64,000 bases of DNA from DATARH01 sp035504235 (lineage in GTDB: Bacteria > Pseudomonadota > Alphaproteobacteria > ATCC43930 > CGMCC-115725), in contig DATJSH010000104.1 in assembly GCA_035504235.1 (NCBI GenBank), forward strand, positions 10,786 to 74,785, given 5' to 3'. The notes beneath the pieces were generated by a model. That model worked only from the letters and a program-made list of their open reading frames with translations, was not told where the DNA came from and made no database searches. Shown one piece after another: positions 24,177 through 32,736 of the stretch. The translations under genes and the position numbers were made by a program. Positions within the stretch are counted from its first letter, which is position 1; each line of letters begins with the position of its first letter.

Positions 24177-24887
24177 ATGTCCGAACCGCTGCTCACCGTC
24201 GACAGCATCCACACGGCCTACGGCCTCAGCCGCGTACTGTTCGGCATCTCGCTCGAGGTCAATTCCGGTGAGTGCGTCTGCCTGCTCGGCCGCAATGGCG
24301 TCGGCAAGACGACGACGATGCGTTCGGTGATGGGGATGACCCCGCCGTCGAACGGCCGCGTGCTGTGGAAGGGGCGCGACATCACCGGCCGGACGCCGCA
24401 CCAGGTGGCGCGCGCCGGCATCGGTTTCGTACCCGAGGACCGGCGGATCTTTGCCGAGCTCAGCGTGTGGGAAAATCTCGACGTCGCCGCACGCGCCGGC
24501 GGCCGGCGCGGCCACTGGACCGTTGATACCGTATACGAGCTGTTCCCGAAACTCGAAGAGCTGCGCAATCGCCAGGGCGGCTTTCTCTCGGGCGGCGAGC
24601 AGCAGATGCTAACCATCGCCCGCACCTTGATGGGCAACCCGGAACTTTTGCTGCTCGACGAGCCCTCGGAGGGTCTGGCGCCGCTGGTCGTCGACATGCT
24701 GCGCGAGAAGATCGGCGAGCTGCGCGACCAGGGGCTCACCATCCTCTTGGCCGAGCAGGGGGTCGAGTTCTGCCTCGCCCTCGCCGACCGGGTCTATGTG
24801 CTGGAAAAGGGCGCGGTGCGCTATGCCGGCCCCGCCGCCGAATTGCGCGACAACAAGGAACTGCGCGAGCAGCTGATGACGATCTGA
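24177..24887 (+). CDS. livF: ABC transporter ATPase LivF
   Basis: A 236-residue ATPase with Walker A GRNGVGKTTTMRSV, the FVPEDRRIFAELSVWENL block that marks LivF, signature LSGGEQQMLTIARTLMGNP and Walker B LLLLDEPSEGLAP. It is the second ATPase of the importer and lies three bases after livG. Its stop ends the operon; a short GNRA-loop palindrome follows. Confidence 0.95.
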   Translation: MSEPLLTVDSIHTAYGLSRVLFGISLEVNSGECVCLLGRNGVGKTTTMRSVMGMTPPSNGRVLWKGRDITGRTPHQVARAGIGFVPEDRRIFAELSVWENLDVAARAGGRRGHWTVDTVYELFPKLEELRNRQGGFLSGGEQQMLTIARTLMGNPELLLLDEPSEGLAPLVVDMLREKIGELRDQGLTILLAEQGVEFCLALADRVYVLEKGAVRYAGPAAELRDNKELREQLMTI

Positions 24888-24900
24888 GGCGTGTCTGTCG

Positions 24901-24918
24901 TCCCGGCGAAAGCCGGAA
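24901..24918. repeat. Short palindrome TCCCGGCGAAAGCCGGAA
   Basis: CCGGC and GCCGG pair around a GAAA tetraloop. This is the core of a frequent alphaproteobacterial intergenic repeat (TCATCCCGGCGAAAGCCGG). It lies between the convergent livF and CapA-like genes and could serve as a transcription stop, but lacks a T-run. Confidence 0.5.
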
Positions 24919-24926
24919 CGATACGT

Positions 24927-25967
24927 TTAACCTAACTGTAGCCTCACAGCATCCCCCGCAGGCTCCAGCCGCGTGCCAGTGAGAGCGGCGCGGTCGGTGA
25001 GGCGCGCCAAGGTCTCCGCTTCCGCGGCCAGCCGGCACGGCACCGTCTCGTTGGCGTCGTTGTGGCGCACAAAGCGGAAGCTCGCGTCCTTGACCGCCTG
25101 TCCGTCGATCCCGACCCGCGCCATCATGCCGATCCAGTCGCCGTGACGGCGGCCGCCATGCCCGGTGTGGAATGAGAAGCTGCCGAGCCCGTAGAAGATC
25201 GGCTTGCCTTTGTAAACCTCGACCGGCAGTGAATAATGCGGGCCATGGCCGATGACGATATCGGCGCCGGCGTCGATCGCCGCGTGGGCGATCTCGGTCA
25301 TGTAGTCGAGCACTTCCTCGCCGAGCCCCCAATGGCATGAGGCGACGACGATATCGGCCTTTTTCCGCAGCGCGACGATGTCGTCGGCAAAGGCGGCGAG
25401 ATAGGCGCGGTCCGGCCAGGTAACGACGATCGGCGGCACGCCGGGCCGGTTCATCGGCGGGATTTCCGGTCGCGTCTTGTGCGCCGGAACCTGATAGGCG
25501 GTGTGGGCGCGCAGAGCGGCGATACCGGCGCTGGTGGCACTCGCCTCGTGATTGGTCGGCCAATAGACCGAGCTGCGCTGCACAAAGCCGATGCGCAACC
25601 CGCCGCGCTCGACGATCGCCGGCGCGCGCGCCGCGGCGAGGGCCGCGCCCGCGCCGGTATGCGCGATGCCCAGCCGGTCGAGTTGCGCGAGCGAGCCGAG
25701 AATAGCCGCGCCGCCGTAATTGACGTTATTGGCGAGGCCGACCGCGCAAAACCCACCGAGCTTTAGCGCCTCGCCGGCACTCGCCGGATCGGCGAAAAAC
25801 CCCTCCTGCTCCACGCTATGGCCGTCCGGTGGGCTGTACAGCAAGCATTCGAGGTTGCCGAAGAGCGCATCCCCGCCGGCAAACGCCTCGCCCATCCGGC
25901 GGAACGGCACCGCCGGGTCCTCGAGGTTCATCAGGTTGACATCGCCGACGAGGATCAGGTTCGGCAT
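24927..25967 (-). CDS. CapA-family protein (metallophosphatase fold)
   Basis: The 346-residue protein belongs to the PGA_cap/CapA family. It begins MPNLILVGDVNLMN with the first metal-binding aspartate. LFGNLECLLYSPP, GLANNVNYGG, VASCHWGLGEE and GADIVIGHGPHYSLPVEVYK supply the other metal-site residues. Family members act in poly-gamma-glutamate synthesis or as phosphoesterases. No signal peptide is seen and no capB/capC genes are near, so capsule synthesis is unlikely; the substrate is unknown. Confidence 0.85.
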   Translation of the reverse strand: MPNLILVGDVNLMNLEDPAVPFRRMGEAFAGGDALFGNLECLLYSPPDGHSVEQEGFFADPASAGEALKLGGFCAVGLANNVNYGGAAILGSLAQLDRLGIAHTGAGAALAAARAPAIVERGGLRIGFVQRSSVYWPTNHEASATSAGIAALRAHTAYQVPAHKTRPEIPPMNRPGVPPIVVTWPDRAYLAAFADDIVALRKKADIVVASCHWGLGEEVLDYMTEIAHAAIDAGADIVIGHGPHYSLPVEVYKGKPIFYGLGSFSFHTGHGGRRHGDWIGMMARVGIDGQAVKDASFRFVRHNDANETVPCRLAAEAETLARLTDRAALTGTRLEPAGDAVRLQLG

Positions 25968-25983
25968 TGGCTTCCTCTCGTGC

Positions 25984-26020
25984 CGTTCCGGGGCCGGCTC
26001 TCCGAGCCGCTCGGAATGAC
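25984..26020. repeat. Short intergenic inverted repeat (CGTTCCGGGGCC family)
   Basis: GTTCCGGGGCCGGCTC and GAGCCGCTCGGAATGAC pair imperfectly across a TCC centre. The ATTCCGAG wording is that of a frequent dispersed repeat in alphaproteobacteria. It lies between the CapA-like gene and the TrcR gene. Confidence 0.45.
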
Positions 26021-26025
26021 AGGCC

Positions 26026-26616
26026 TCAGGCTTCGACGTCCTCTTCTTCGGCGGCTCGGGCGGCGATCTCGGCCTCGATATCGGCGAGCGATTTTTTGCC
26101 GCGGGTCGCCTTGGTGACCGCCTGGTCGAGCTCGTCCAGCGTGCACAACTCCAGCCCCACCGGATGCCGCGCCTTGATGTTCGGGCTGTTCCAGTGGGTT
26201 CGGTCGCGCACCGCGTTAATCGTCGGCTTGGTGGTCCCGACCAGACGGCAGATTTGCGCGTCCGACAATTCGGGGTGATTGCGCAGCAGATAAAAGATCG
26301 CGTCCGGCTTATCCTGTCGCTTGGCGATCGGCGTGTAGCGTGGCCCCTTGTGCTTGACGTACTGAGGCGGGATCGCGGTCTCCGACAATTTCAGCCGCGC
26401 CTCGGGATCGCCCTGGCAACGCTCGATCTCGGCCGCCGTCGTCTGACCGTTGGCCACGGGATCGAGCCCCAGCATCTGGGTCGCCACCTCGCCGTCGGCG
26501 ATCGCCTGCACCTCCAGCGGATGCAGACCGCAGAATTCCGCAATCTGATCAAAGGTCAGCGATGTGTTCTCGACCAGCCACACAGCGGTCGCTTTCGGCA
26601 TCAACGGTGAGCGCAT
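26026..26616 (-). CDS. trcR: Cell cycle transcriptional regulator TrcR (DUF1013)
   Basis: The 196-residue protein belongs to the alphaproteobacterial DUF1013 family, later named TrcR. It begins LMPKATAVWLVENTSLTFDQ, followed by IAEFCGLHPLEVQAIADGEV (helix-turn-helix-like), PQYVKHKGPRYTPIAKRQDK, and a second helix-turn-helix-like DAQICRLVGTTKPTINAVRD. The C-terminus is an acidic tail. It is a DNA-binding cytoplasmic regulator linked with cell-cycle genes. The start at 26616 fits known family starts; upstream codons in frame are not conserved. It is divergent from a DUF1192 gene, a frequent neighbour. Confidence 0.88.
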   Translation of the reverse strand: MRSPLMPKATAVWLVENTSLTFDQIAEFCGLHPLEVQAIADGEVATQMLGLDPVANGQTTAAEIERCQGDPEARLKLSETAIPPQYVKHKGPRYTPIAKRQDKPDAIFYLLRNHPELSDAQICRLVGTTKPTINAVRDRTHWNSPNIKARHPVGLELCTLDELDQAVTKATRGKKSLADIEAEIAARAAEEEDVEA

Positions 26617-26732
26617 GGTAACGTCCTGAAATAGAGGGCATCGGCATGGCGCGGCGTACCGCGCTGCGTCCCTATCGATATAATGGGCGGCGGCCGCCGA
26701 TGAAAGCGGCAAGCGCGGGCGGGGAGGCGAAG

Positions 26733-26915
26733 ATGGACGAGGAAGAGCTGCCACGAAGCAAGAAGCCGGCCCCCTTGAAGGACCTGGCGCTCCTGGGAAT
26801 TGCCGAGCTCGAGGCATACATCGCCGGCCTCGAGAGCGAAATCGCCCGCGCCCAGGCCGAGATCGCCGAGAAACGCAAGCATCGCGGCGGCGCCGAGGCG
26901 CTGTTCAGACGCTGA
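26733..26915 (+). CDS. DUF1192 family small protein
   Basis: A 60-residue acidic protein with a coiled-coil. It matches DUF1192: MDEEELPRSKKPAPLKDLAL then GIAELEAYIAGLESEIARAQ, ending KRKHRGGAEALFRR. The family is alphaproteobacterial and of unknown function. GGGGAGG lies directly before the ATG at 26733; longer in-frame starts upstream are unsupported. It is divergent from trcR. Confidence 0.85.
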   Translation: MDEEELPRSKKPAPLKDLALLGIAELEAYIAGLESEIARAQAEIAEKRKHRGGAEALFRR

Positions 26916-26927
26916 GGTTTCCTCCCA

Positions 26928-27869
26928 TCAACGATCGGCGAGCGGAGGCTTTCCCTGCTCTTTGCGCACGTCGTTGATGATCTGCAGCACCCGCTCGCGA
27001 TAGGGGCGAAATTGGATGCCGAACTCGGTGACGACGCGCGAGTTGTCGATCATGAAATTGCCGCTGAGTTCGCGGCCGCCGGTCTCATGGTCGAAAGCGA
27101 TCCGCGCGTCGGGGATGAATTCGCGCACGATATCGGCGATCTCACCGAGGCTGATCGTCTGCCCGCCGGTGTTGTAGACCGCGTGCTCGGGTTTGTCCTT
27201 CATCGTCACGCGGGCGAAGATCTCGGCGATCTCGTCGACATGGACGGGCGCGCGCATCGAATCCTTGTAGGGCATGGTGACCGGCTCGCCGCGCGCCGGC
27301 TTGGTGACGATGAAGACATGGTCGACCGAGCCGAAAATCTTGTCCGGCCCGGTGACATTGGCCGGACGGATCGTCGTGATCTCCATGCCGTGCTTCTCGC
27401 GGTAGTCCTGCGCCTGCCACTCGTTGAAAATCTTGTGCATCGCGTATTGCACGTGGCCGTGCTTGAAGTCGGTCTCGTCGACCAGGCGCTCGCCGTAATG
27501 CTTCTGCTCGCCGCTGACCGCCACCGAGCTCGCATAGACGACACGGTTGACCCCGGCGAGCCGCGCCGCTTCGAAACAATTGTCCATGCCGAGCACGTTC
27601 AATTTGAACGCGACACGCGGCGGCAGATCGCTGCCGATGTAATAGGCGAGGTTGACGATCCGGTCCGGCTTCGCCTCGACGATGCGCGCCAGGAAATCGT
27701 CGAACTGGCTGACATCGCCGCGCACCACCCGCACCTGCTTGCCATAGGCCGAGTAATCCGCGGTCTGCGGGTTGATGTCCATGACGACGACCTCTTCGCC
27801 GCGCTGGACGAGGAGCGGGATCAGGCGCCGGCCGATAAAGCCGGTGCCGCCGGCGACAAAGGTAGTCAT
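26928..27869 (-). CDS. NAD-dependent epimerase/dehydratase (extended SDR)
   Basis: The 313-residue protein begins MTTFVAGGTGFIGRRLIPLL with the GxxGxxG NAD-binding motif. VVMDINPQTADY carries the acidic residue that favours NAD. The catalytic YxxxK is in QYAMHKIFNEW, and VVYASSVAVSG supplies the serine. IRPANVTGPDK and the C-terminal FMIDNSRVVTEFGIQFRPYR complete the fold. It would act on a nucleotide sugar or a similar polyol; the substrate is unknown. GGGGAGG precedes the ATG at 27869, and a longer open frame upstream is not supported. Confidence 0.88.
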   Translation of the reverse strand: MTTFVAGGTGFIGRRLIPLLVQRGEEVVVMDINPQTADYSAYGKQVRVVRGDVSQFDDFLARIVEAKPDRIVNLAYYIGSDLPPRVAFKLNVLGMDNCFEAARLAGVNRVVYASSVAVSGEQKHYGERLVDETDFKHGHVQYAMHKIFNEWQAQDYREKHGMEITTIRPANVTGPDKIFGSVDHVFIVTKPARGEPVTMPYKDSMRAPVHVDEIAEIFARVTMKDKPEHAVYNTGGQTISLGEIADIVREFIPDARIAFDHETGGRELSGNFMIDNSRVVTEFGIQFRPYRERVLQIINDVRKEQGKPPLADR

Positions 27870-27946
27870 GGCATGTTCCTCCCCAAATGGTCTGGGAGAA
27901 AGGTTAGACCTGCTGGCGCCGGACCGGCAACGGCGCGCGGCGCGGC

Positions 27947-28561
27947 TCAGCCATCGACCGAACCGCACCAGCCGGGCAGATAGTCAGCCTGTTGGTTCTT
28001 GGCGAGTTTCAGCGCGTCATCGAGCGCCCGCTTGAAATGCTTTTTGATCCGCCCGCGGTCAATGCGGTGGCGGAGAAAATCGGCCCACAGAAACTCGCTG
28101 AACGGCGTGGTGTCCTTGGCAAAACCGCCAACGCGGCGCAACTCGCCGGCCAGCGAACGGTAGGGATCGTCGATCAGCTCTTCGATTGTGTCGGGTATCT
28201 CGCGATAGTGCCGCCTCTCGCCTTTCTCATCGAAGGGATGCATCAGGCCACGGTTGTCGAGCACGAACCAGAACGAGTCGGGCTCAAGCCGGCTGAGGTC
28301 GAGCACCACCGTTGTCGCGACATGCGTCACACCTTCCTCGTGCAGCGCGCGGGCGAGGTGATGATGGTCGGTAACGTAGGGCCGGTCTTTCGGCCCCAGC
28401 ACCACCGGGATCATATGACTGGCGAGGAACGCGCCGGCCTTCTTGCCGTGCCTCTCGCGCCAGCCGCGGCGCTTTTCCTCGACCTCGCGCATGCCGACGG
28501 TGATCTGCGTCGGCCGCAAATCCTTGAGCGGCGTCGAGTGGTAGACGGGTTCGCGGATCAT
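27947..28561 (-). CDS. ParB-like nuclease family protein (ParBc_2)
   Basis: The 204-residue protein begins MIREPVYHSTPLKDLRPTQI and shows the ParBc_2 core, MIPVVLGPKDRPYVTDHHHL followed by ARALHEEGV. DSFWFVLDNRGLMHPFDEKG and PDTIEELIDDPYRSLAGELR also fit this family. Despite the name, these proteins are not chromosome-partition ParB: there is no CTP-binding GERRxR box, DNA-binding domain or parA neighbour. The activity is unknown. It stands alone between the epimerase and oxc. Confidence 0.8.
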   Translation of the reverse strand: MIREPVYHSTPLKDLRPTQITVGMREVEEKRRGWRERHGKKAGAFLASHMIPVVLGPKDRPYVTDHHHLARALHEEGVTHVATTVVLDLSRLEPDSFWFVLDNRGLMHPFDEKGERRHYREIPDTIEELIDDPYRSLAGELRRVGGFAKDTTPFSEFLWADFLRHRIDRGRIKKHFKRALDDALKLAKNQQADYLPGWCGSVDG

Positions 28562-28609
28562 GGGGGCTCCTGCGATTGCTTGCGCTGCGCCCGATCTTAC
28601 TCCCCCCTC

Positions 28610-30310
28610 CTATTTCTTCTGCGCCGCCGCGCTCTTTGGGTTGAGGCTCTGGATGTGGCCGCTTTCGGTGCCGGCGGTCGGGTCGATGACCGCGTTGATC
28701 AGCGCCGGCCTGCCCGAAGCGAGCGCTTCGGTCACCGCCTTGGTGAGGCTCGGCGTGTCGGTACAGTGATAGCCCTTGCCGCCGAACGCCTCGATGAGCT
28801 TTTCGTAGCGCGCGTCGCGCAGGAGGCCGGTCGGGGTGTAGGGCATGCCCTCGGGGTCGCCGCGATAGACGCCGTTATTGTTGAAGATGATCGTCGTCAC
28901 CGGCAGGTCGTAGCGGCAGATCGTCTCGATCTCCATGCCGCTAAAGCCAAACGCGCTGTCGCCCTCGATCGCGACGACCGGCTTGCCGGTCACCGCGGCG
29001 GCGCCGACCGCGTAGCCCATGCCGATCCCCATGACGCCCCAGGTGCCGCTGTCGAGCCGGTGGCGGGGCTTGTCCATGTCGATGATGTTGCGGCCGAAAT
29101 CCAAGGTGTTGGCGCCCTCGTTGACGACATAGACATCGGGCTGGGTGGCGAGCGCGTTGCGCACCGCGCGCAACGCCGACGAGAAGTTCATCGGGTTCGG
29201 GTCGGCGTTGAGCCGTGCCGCCATGCGCTCGACATTCTGCTGCTTGCGCTTGCCCATCTCGTCGAGCCAAGGGCCTTGCGGCTTGACCTGGCCGGGCTTC
29301 AGCGCGGCGTTTAACGCGGTGAACACCGATTTGATGTCGCCGACCACCGGCGCGACGATCGCGCGGTTGCTGTCCATCTCGGTCGGCGAGATGTCGACCT
29401 GCACAATCTTGGTGTTCGGGTTCCACAGCGGCGCGCGGCCATGCGACAGGAGCCAGTTGAGCCGCGCCCCGGCGATCAGCACCACGTCGGCCTGGCCGAT
29501 GGCGAAGGAACGCGCGGCGGCGGCGGATTGCGGATGGTCGTCGGGCAGAAGGCCCTTGGCCATCGACATCGGCAGGAAGGGGATGCCGGTCGCTTCGAGG
29601 AAGGCGCGGATTTCCCTTTCGGCGCGGGCATAGGCGGCGCCCTTGCCGAGGATTGCCAGCGGCCGCTCGGCATGCGCCAAAAGGTCGAGCGCGCGCGTGA
29701 TCGCTTCAGGCGCGGGCGGGGAGGCGGGGGCGGGGTCGACGACCTTGACGAGCGATTTGCGGCCGGCCTCGGCGTCGAGCGCCGAGCCGAGCACCTCGGC
29801 GGTCAGATCGAGATAGACGCCGCCCGGCCGCCCCGATGCCGCGGCGCGGATCGCCCGGGCGATGCCGATGCCGATATCCTGTGGGCGGTTGACGCGGTAG
29901 GCGGCCTTGCAATGCGGGCGGGCGACGGCGAGCTGGTCCATCTCCTCGTAGTCGCCCTGTTCGAGATCGACGATCGCGCGGTCGCTCGATCCCGAGATGA
30001 GGATCATCGGGAAGCAGTTGGTCGTGGCGTTGGCGAGGCCAACGACGCCGTTCAAGAAACCCGGGGCCGACACGGTCATGCAGATGCCGGGCTTGGCGGT
30101 GAGATAACCGGCGATCGCCGCGGCGTTGGCGGCCTGCTGCTCATGGCGAAAGCCGAGATAGCGGATGCCCTCGTTTTGCGCGAGCCGCAACAAGTCGGTG
30201 ATCGGGATGCCGGCGACGCCGAAAATCGTGTCGACCCCGTTCAGCTTCAGCGCCTCCACCACCAGGTGGAAGCCGTCGGTCATATCGCCAGAGAGTTCCG
30301 CTTCGCTCAT
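28610..30310 (-). CDS. oxc: Oxalyl-CoA decarboxylase
   Basis: The 566-residue thiamine-diphosphate enzyme converts oxalyl-CoA to formyl-CoA and CO2 in the cytoplasm. The cofactor-activating glutamate is Glu57 in FRHEQQAANAAAIAGY. The ThDP/Mg motif is EGDSAFGFSGMEIETICRYD through FNNNGVYRG. FGVAGIPITDLLRLA and TVSAPGFLNGVVGLANAT are specific to Oxc rather than acetolactate synthase. It works with Frc, encoded 4 kb away on the other strand, which supplies oxalyl-CoA. The start ATG at 30310 is well placed. It is transcribed away from a catalase-like gene across a 188-base gap. Confidence 0.95.
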   Translation of the reverse strand: MSEAELSGDMTDGFHLVVEALKLNGVDTIFGVAGIPITDLLRLAQNEGIRYLGFRHEQQAANAAAIAGYLTAKPGICMTVSAPGFLNGVVGLANATTNCFPMILISGSSDRAIVDLEQGDYEEMDQLAVARPHCKAAYRVNRPQDIGIGIARAIRAAASGRPGGVYLDLTAEVLGSALDAEAGRKSLVKVVDPAPASPPAPEAITRALDLLAHAERPLAILGKGAAYARAEREIRAFLEATGIPFLPMSMAKGLLPDDHPQSAAAARSFAIGQADVVLIAGARLNWLLSHGRAPLWNPNTKIVQVDISPTEMDSNRAIVAPVVGDIKSVFTALNAALKPGQVKPQGPWLDEMGKRKQQNVERMAARLNADPNPMNFSSALRAVRNALATQPDVYVVNEGANTLDFGRNIIDMDKPRHRLDSGTWGVMGIGMGYAVGAAAVTGKPVVAIEGDSAFGFSGMEIETICRYDLPVTTIIFNNNGVYRGDPEGMPYTPTGLLRDARYEKLIEAFGGKGYHCTDTPSLTKAVTEALASGRPALINAVIDPTAGTESGHIQSLNPKSAAAQKK

Positions 30311-30498
30311 ATCGGTCCCCGTTCCTGAGTGGCGTAGGGTCTAATGAGTGTTAGCCTCGATCGTCAACCGAAGTCACGTTTTCGGAACGGCGGCGCATCC
30401 AGCCGGGCGAGGTTCCTGCATCGTGCTGCCGGCGAAAAGTCACATAATTGGCGTAGGGCTACTCCTAGCCTTCTCCCGCCCCCGAACGGAGAACAGCC

Positions 30499-31452
30499 AT
30501 GCCCCTGACGACAGACGAAAAGCTCATGGCTTTGAGCCAGGAAATCGTTACCGCGTTTGACAAAGTCGACGGCGGCGTTCATTCGGGTTTCCGGCCCGCG
30601 CACGCCAAAGGCATCTTGTTGACCGGCTCATTCACACCGGCGCCGGACGCGGCGTCGCTGACCCGGGCCCCGCATCTGCAGCGATCCTTGACACCGGTGA
30701 CGGTGCGGTTCTCCGACTTCGCCGGTATACCGACGATCCCCGACAACGACCCGCAAGGCGCCGGACCGCGCGGTTTCGCGGTTCGCTTTCATCTCGGCGA
30801 GCATGTTCACACCGACATCGTGGCGCACTCGGTCGACAGCTTCCCGGCGCGCACGGCGGAGGGCCTGCTGGCGTTCCTTAATGCGCTGATTGCCACCGAT
30901 CCGGCGGGGCCGCATCCCAACGCGATCGAAGAGTTTCTCGGTGCGCATCCCGCGGCGATGACCTTCGTGCAAATTCCCAAGCCGATCCCGACCAGCTTCG
31001 CGCATGAGTCGTTTTTCGCGGTATCCGCGTTTAAGTTCACCAACGCCAGCGGCGTCAGCCGTTATGGGCGCTATCGTATCTTGCCGGTCGCGGGAAACGC
31101 CTATCTCGACGAAGCCGCCGCGGCGGCGCAGAGCTCCGATTTTCTGTTCGACGAGCTCAAGGTGCGCATCGCGAAGGAACCGGTCAGCTTTCGCGTCGTC
31201 GTGCAACTGGCCGAAGCCGGCGACATCACCGACGACGCCACGGTCCGCTGGTCCGAAACCCGCTCGCAACTGGCTTTCGGCGAGATCAACCTGACGGAAA
31301 TCGCCGCCGACAATGCCAAGGCCCAGCAGCACATAATCTTCGATCCGATCCCGCGGCTCGACGGGATCGACGCCTCGGCCGATCCGCTGTTCGAGCCGCG
31401 CGCCAATGTCTATCTGATGACCGGAAGACGGCGTCGCGCCGCTGCGACGTAA
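30499..31452 (+). CDS. Small catalase-like haem protein (SrpA-type)
   Basis: This 317-residue protein is a catalase-core homologue, shorter than true catalases. The distal histidine region is GVHSGFRPAHAKGILLTGSF, the VTVRFSDFAGIPTIPDNDPQ block follows, and the C-terminal DPLFEPRANVYLMTGRRRR has the R-x3-Y proximal haem ligand. Such proteins act as catalase-related peroxidases. There is no signal peptide, so it is cytoplasmic. It lies between oxc and an uncharacterised gene on the plus strand. Whether it protects the oxalate pathway from peroxide is only a guess. Confidence 0.87.
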   Translation: MPLTTDEKLMALSQEIVTAFDKVDGGVHSGFRPAHAKGILLTGSFTPAPDAASLTRAPHLQRSLTPVTVRFSDFAGIPTIPDNDPQGAGPRGFAVRFHLGEHVHTDIVAHSVDSFPARTAEGLLAFLNALIATDPAGPHPNAIEEFLGAHPAAMTFVQIPKPIPTSFAHESFFAVSAFKFTNASGVSRYGRYRILPVAGNAYLDEAAAAAQSSDFLFDELKVRIAKEPVSFRVVVQLAEAGDITDDATVRWSETRSQLAFGEINLTEIAADNAKAQQHIIFDPIPRLDGIDASADPLFEPRANVYLMTGRRRRAAAT

Positions 31453-31534
31453 GCCAAGATTCCTTGCGCTGCAGTTACCGTTGGGAGATCGGCGCGGGCG
31501 GCATGGCTGCGGCTCGCGCACGATGCTCGACTTA

Positions 31535-31563
31535 AGCGATATCCGTGCGATAATTAGCGATAT
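31535..31563 (+). promoter_or_regulatory. Direct repeats AGCGATAT spaced 21 bp
   Basis: AGCGATAT occurs at 31535-31542 and again at 31556-31563, exactly two DNA turns apart. GATAAT, a good -10-like hexamer, lies between them at 31549-31554. The pair lies about 40-65 bases before the uncharacterised gene at 31602. A dimeric regulator site overlapping a promoter is a reasonable reading. Confidence 0.35.
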
Positions 31564-31601
31564 ACATATTCTCAAGACCCCTCGCAGAGGAGCGCCCGTA
31601 G

Positions 31602-32534
31602 ATGGATGCAAAGCAGGCAACTTTTATCGCCGGTCCACTGACCTTCGCCGTCAAGCACGAGTTGTGGGACGAGAACATCCAAGACCACGCCGACCAGGGC
31701 GTCGCGATCATGGTCAAAGCGCAGGTCGCCGGCAAAGACACCACGCTGCTGCGCTTCAACTGCTTCGACGTCGAGAAGAGCTACGATTACGGCCCCGAAA
31801 ATCGCGAGCTGTCGGTCGCCGGACCGGAGATGTTGGGCGGCGCGATGCTGACCAACCACTACCAGATGGATCCGATCGCCTGCGGCAATCCGATCGGCTG
31901 GACGATCAAGACGCTCGGCTCAAAGCTCGACAAGATGCTGGATCGCGCCGGCTATTCGGCGATCGCCAAGACCGTCGACTACAAGGCGGTCAAGAAGGTG
32001 CTGCCCGAAGTCGAGGCCTGCGCGCGCGAGGTCTACGCGACCAAGCGCAACACCGTGAAGCACAACCGCGGCACCGACATCTTCGAATGCGGCAATTTCC
32101 GCTTCGGGCTGGAGATGCGCCGGCTGCCGATGGGCGATGGCGGGCTGGCGATCCATGTTCTCGCCGATATCGGCGGCACCCCGGGCAAGGCCTATACCGA
32201 AGAGACCGAGATGCTCGCGTTCGACCATTTCTGGAACGGCGCGCATTATCATTACGGTCCGCGCAACAAGAACCACCGCATCTACTGGGATCGGACGCTG
32301 GTCGAGGATCCGCTGGAGTGGACGCTCGAACAATTCGAGGCAGGCAAGCTGCCGGCGATGATCACCCGCGCCGGCTATCCCGGCGTCGCGGCCGATTACG
32401 ACGCCGGCAAGTTCGCCGAGGTGTTCCCGAAGATGAAAAAGCGGGCTCTGGAGATGTGGAAGGAAGGCGAGCGGCTAACCGGCCACCCCGGCCTGCCGCT
32501 GGAAGCGACGCCAAACCTCGCCGCCGCGGAGTAA
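31602..32534 (+). CDS. Conserved protein of unknown function
   Basis: I do not recognise this 310-residue protein. It is soluble, acidic to neutral, and has no signal peptide or membrane helix. Notable stretches are LLRFNCFDVEKSYDYGPENR, NRGTDIFECGNFRFGLEMRR, FDHFWNGAHYHYGPRNKNHR and DPLEWTLEQFEAGKLPAMIT. The HYHYGPRNKNHRIYWD segment is rich in His/Tyr/Arg/Asn, as in a metal or anion site. GAGGAGCGCCCGTAG precedes the ATG. A clear terminator follows, so it is a single-gene transcript. Its neighbours are the catalase-like gene and the oxalate genes, which hints at, but does not show, a role in that pathway. Confidence 0.75.
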   Translation: MDAKQATFIAGPLTFAVKHELWDENIQDHADQGVAIMVKAQVAGKDTTLLRFNCFDVEKSYDYGPENRELSVAGPEMLGGAMLTNHYQMDPIACGNPIGWTIKTLGSKLDKMLDRAGYSAIAKTVDYKAVKKVLPEVEACAREVYATKRNTVKHNRGTDIFECGNFRFGLEMRRLPMGDGGLAIHVLADIGGTPGKAYTEETEMLAFDHFWNGAHYHYGPRNKNHRIYWDRTLVEDPLEWTLEQFEAGKLPAMITRAGYPGVAADYDAGKFAEVFPKMKKRALEMWKEGERLTGHPGLPLEATPNLAAAE

Positions 32535-32557
32535 CGCTCCATTCGCCAAGATGCAGA

Positions 32558-32592
32558 CCCTCCGCCCGCCCGGGCGGAGGGTTTTGCTTTTT
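32558..32592 (+). terminator. Intrinsic terminator after the unknown gene
   Basis: CCCTCCGCCC and GGGCGGAGGG form a ten-base-pair stem with a four-base loop, followed by TTTTGCTTTTT. It is the clearest plus-strand rho-independent terminator in the window. It closes the single-gene transcript of the protein at 31602. Confidence 0.88.
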
Positions 32593-32658
32593 GTACCCGC
32601 GACAATTTTTTGCGCGGCGGAATTGCCCTACAGTGGCGTTAGCCGTGGAGGTGCCAAG

Positions 32659-32736
32659 ATGAGGCCGGACGGCGTGGCAGAGCTGGGTGGCGGGCGATGG
32701 GGCAGTTGGATTCGAATACTTTTTGGGCTGAGCTGA
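32659..32736 (+). CDS. Possible 25-residue leader peptide overlapping the MEDS gene start
   Basis: An ATG at 32659 preceded by GTGGAGGTGCCAAG (a good GGAGG site) opens a 25-codon frame, MRPDGVAELGGGRWGSWIRI and five more residues, ending TGA at 32736. It overlaps the first 40 bases of the MEDS gene in another frame. The MEDS ATG at 32697 itself has only a weak site. It may couple translation or be a regulatory leader. Nothing shows that the peptide itself is functional. Confidence 0.3.
   Translation: MRPDGVAELGGGRWGSWIRILFGLS

Noticed and set aside
24927..25967. CapA-like gene considered as capsule biosynthesis
   Set aside because: No capB, capC or other capsule genes are near and there is no export signal; a general metallophosphatase role is as likely.
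27947..28561. ParB-like protein considered as chromosome-partition ParB
   Set aside because: It matches ParBc_2, has no GERRxR box or centromere-binding domain, and no parA or parS is nearby.
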